DNA from: an uncultured Granulosicoccaceae bacterium | GTDB taxonomy: Bacteria > Pseudomonadota > Gammaproteobacteria > Granulosicoccales > Granulosicoccaceae | Length of the DNA: 64,000 nucleotides | Assembly: GCA_938041955.1 (NCBI GenBank) | Contig: CALISD010000010.1 | Location: 1-64,000, forward strand | Reading direction: 5' to 3' | Shown here: positions 63,038-64,000 of the stretch, one piece after another | Position numbering within the stretch: position 1 is the first letter of the stretch | Layout: each line of letters begins with the position of its first letter | Notes under the pieces: generated by a model | What the model was told of the DNA's origin: nothing | Seen by the model: only the letters and a program-made list of their open reading frames with translations | Databases searched by the model: none | Program-made: the position numbers and the translations under genes

Positions 63038-64000
63038 ATGTTTCTATACAGCGATCTGCAAGCCCGTGCAGCACAAGGCAAACCGGTCAGAGTCGGGCTC
63101 ATTGGTGCTGGTAAATTCGGTAGCATGTTTCTTTCACAGGTACCGACAACCAATGGCTTAATCGTTACCGCAATAGCAGATCTTGATCCAGCTCGCGCTA
63201 TGCAATCATGCGAGTCAGTTGGCTGGAGCAAAGCGCTGATTGATCAAACCCGCTTCACTGATGATGCAAGTGAAATAATAGATACCGCGGTAGTTGATGT
63301 GGTTGTCGAAGCCACCGGCAACCCTGCGGTAGGGATCAAACACGCAAGCCAGGCCATCGAGAATGGCGTGCACATCGTTATGGTCAATGTCGAAGCAGAT
63401 GTACTCGCGGGTCCACTATTGGCGCACCAGGCCAGGCAAGCAGGCGTTGTGTATTCAATGGCCTACGGTGACCAGCCTGCCCTTACCTGTGAGCTGGTCG
63501 AGTGGGCCAGAGCCACAGGCTTCAATGTAGTCGCCGCAGGCAAAGGCACAAAATACCTACCCACGTATCACCACTCCACGCCCGACTCTGTGTGGGACCA
63601 CTATGGCTTAACTGCAGCGCAGGCCAATGCTGCAGGTATGAATAGCCAGATGTTCAACAGCTTTCTTGATGGCACCAAATCAGCCCTGGAAATGGCCGCC
63701 ATCGCAAACGGTACCGGGCTTAGTGCACCGTCAGAAGGATTAGCCTTTCCGGCTGCGGGAATGGATGATCTTGCCCATGTACTTCGACCCAAAGACAAAG
63801 GTGGTCAACTTGAAGCGTCAGGGCAAGTCGAGGTGGTATCTTCACTCGAGCGAGACGGCCGTCCGGTATTCAAAGATCTCCGGTGGGGAGTGTATGTGGT
63901 GATTGAAGCACCAAACGACTACTCCGCTGCCTGCTTCAAACAATACGGCATGAACACCGATGACTCTGGTCGCTACTCCGCCATGTTCAAACCTTTTCAC
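63038..64000 (+). CDS. NAD(P)-dependent oxidoreductase, truncated at window end
   Basis: The open frame runs 321 codons from ATG 63038 off the right edge. The Rossmann motif VGLIGAGKFGSMF is at about 19-31, followed by DLDPARA as the coenzyme-ribose acidic site and VEATGNPAVG. A central GKGTKYLPTYHHSTPDSVWDHYGLT block and a later part like a homoserine-dehydrogenase/SAF-type domain follow (FKDLRWGVYVVIEA). The full family members I recall are about 430 residues, so roughly a quarter is missing. It follows the PhyH gene by 30 bases and may act on the same substrate. Confidence 0.8.
   Translation, partial: MFLYSDLQARAAQGKPVRVGLIGAGKFGSMFLSQVPTTNGLIVTAIADLDPARAMQSCESVGWSKALIDQTRFTDDASEIIDTAVVDVVVEATGNPAVGIKHASQAIENGVHIVMVNVEADVLAGPLLAHQARQAGVVYSMAYGDQPALTCELVEWARATGFNVVAAGKGTKYLPTYHHSTPDSVWDHYGLTAAQANAAGMNSQMFNSFLDGTKSALEMAAIANGTGLSAPSEGLAFPAAGMDDLAHVLRPKDKGGQLEASGQVEVVSSLERDGRPVFKDLRWGVYVVIEAPNDYSAACFKQYGMNTDDSGRYSAMFKPFH

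Overview
The window looks like chromosomal DNA of a free-living, probably marine gammaproteobacterium. The signs are a YaeQ homologue, RimK, a BaeSR-type two-component pair, a CsgG-type lipoprotein, short intergenic gaps, roughly balanced base composition and frequent TTG starts. I cannot name the genus from sequence alone. No rRNA, tRNA, CRISPR array, prophage or transposase gene was recognised.

Layout. 0-8.7 kb: EamA-type exporter, YdcF/ElyC-like protein, sodium:solute symporter, YaeQ, a phosphoglycolate-phosphatase-like HAD enzyme, a small repeat-bearing membrane protein, then a coupled ring-cleavage dioxygenase and FAD hydroxylase. 8.9-14.8 kb: ABC exporter and a surface-glycan group (GT-D and GT2 glycosyltransferases, UDP-GlcNAc 2-epimerase, methyltransferase). 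15.3-22.7 kb: AraC regulator, FAD monooxygenase, a RimK ligase carrying a C-terminal RCK_C/TrkA_C-like domain, cupin protein and an amino-acid ABC importer. 22.8-24.0 kb: a non-coding tandem array of about 184-bp hairpin units. 24.05-26.6 kb: L-idonate/gluconate module (idnD, idnO-like, gntK). 26.7-37.4 kb: TrpB2, ArgS, a periplasmic coiled-coil pair, patatin, peroxiredoxin, DUF937 protein, an Lnt-like protein without its catalytic cysteine, and a BtuF-like protein. 37.9-50.9 kb: spondin-domain lipoprotein, an RnfD-like/DUF2330 overlapping pair, a dehydrogenase, two aminotransferases, BaeSR with an EF-hand protein, TRIC channel and CsgG-like lipoprotein. 50.9-61.9 kb: a galactoside locus (ABC importer, GH42, GalT, GalK, GH36). 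62.2 kb to the end: PhyH-family oxygenase and a truncated NAD(P)-dependent oxidoreductase.

How the genes work together. The clearest pathway is at 50.9-61.9 kb. A MalFG/MalE-type importer with a divergent MalK-type ATPase would take up alpha- and beta-galactosides. GH36 and GH42 hydrolyse them, and GalK and GalT feed galactose into the Leloir pathway; the four enzyme genes are joined by 4-bp overlaps. The idn group is a complete three-enzyme route from L-idonate to 6-phosphogluconate. The 6181-8651 pair resembles a hydroxylation plus meta-cleavage step of aromatic degradation.

The least conventional content is non-coding. There are three unrelated repeat families: a 146-156 bp element with terminal inverted repeats (two copies, opposite orientation, 15 kb apart); a roughly 135-bp near-palindromic element plus small satellite hairpin (four copies); and a 184-bp tandem hairpin array (seven units, with a diverged two-unit array 6 kb away). 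None has an obvious mobilising gene in the window.
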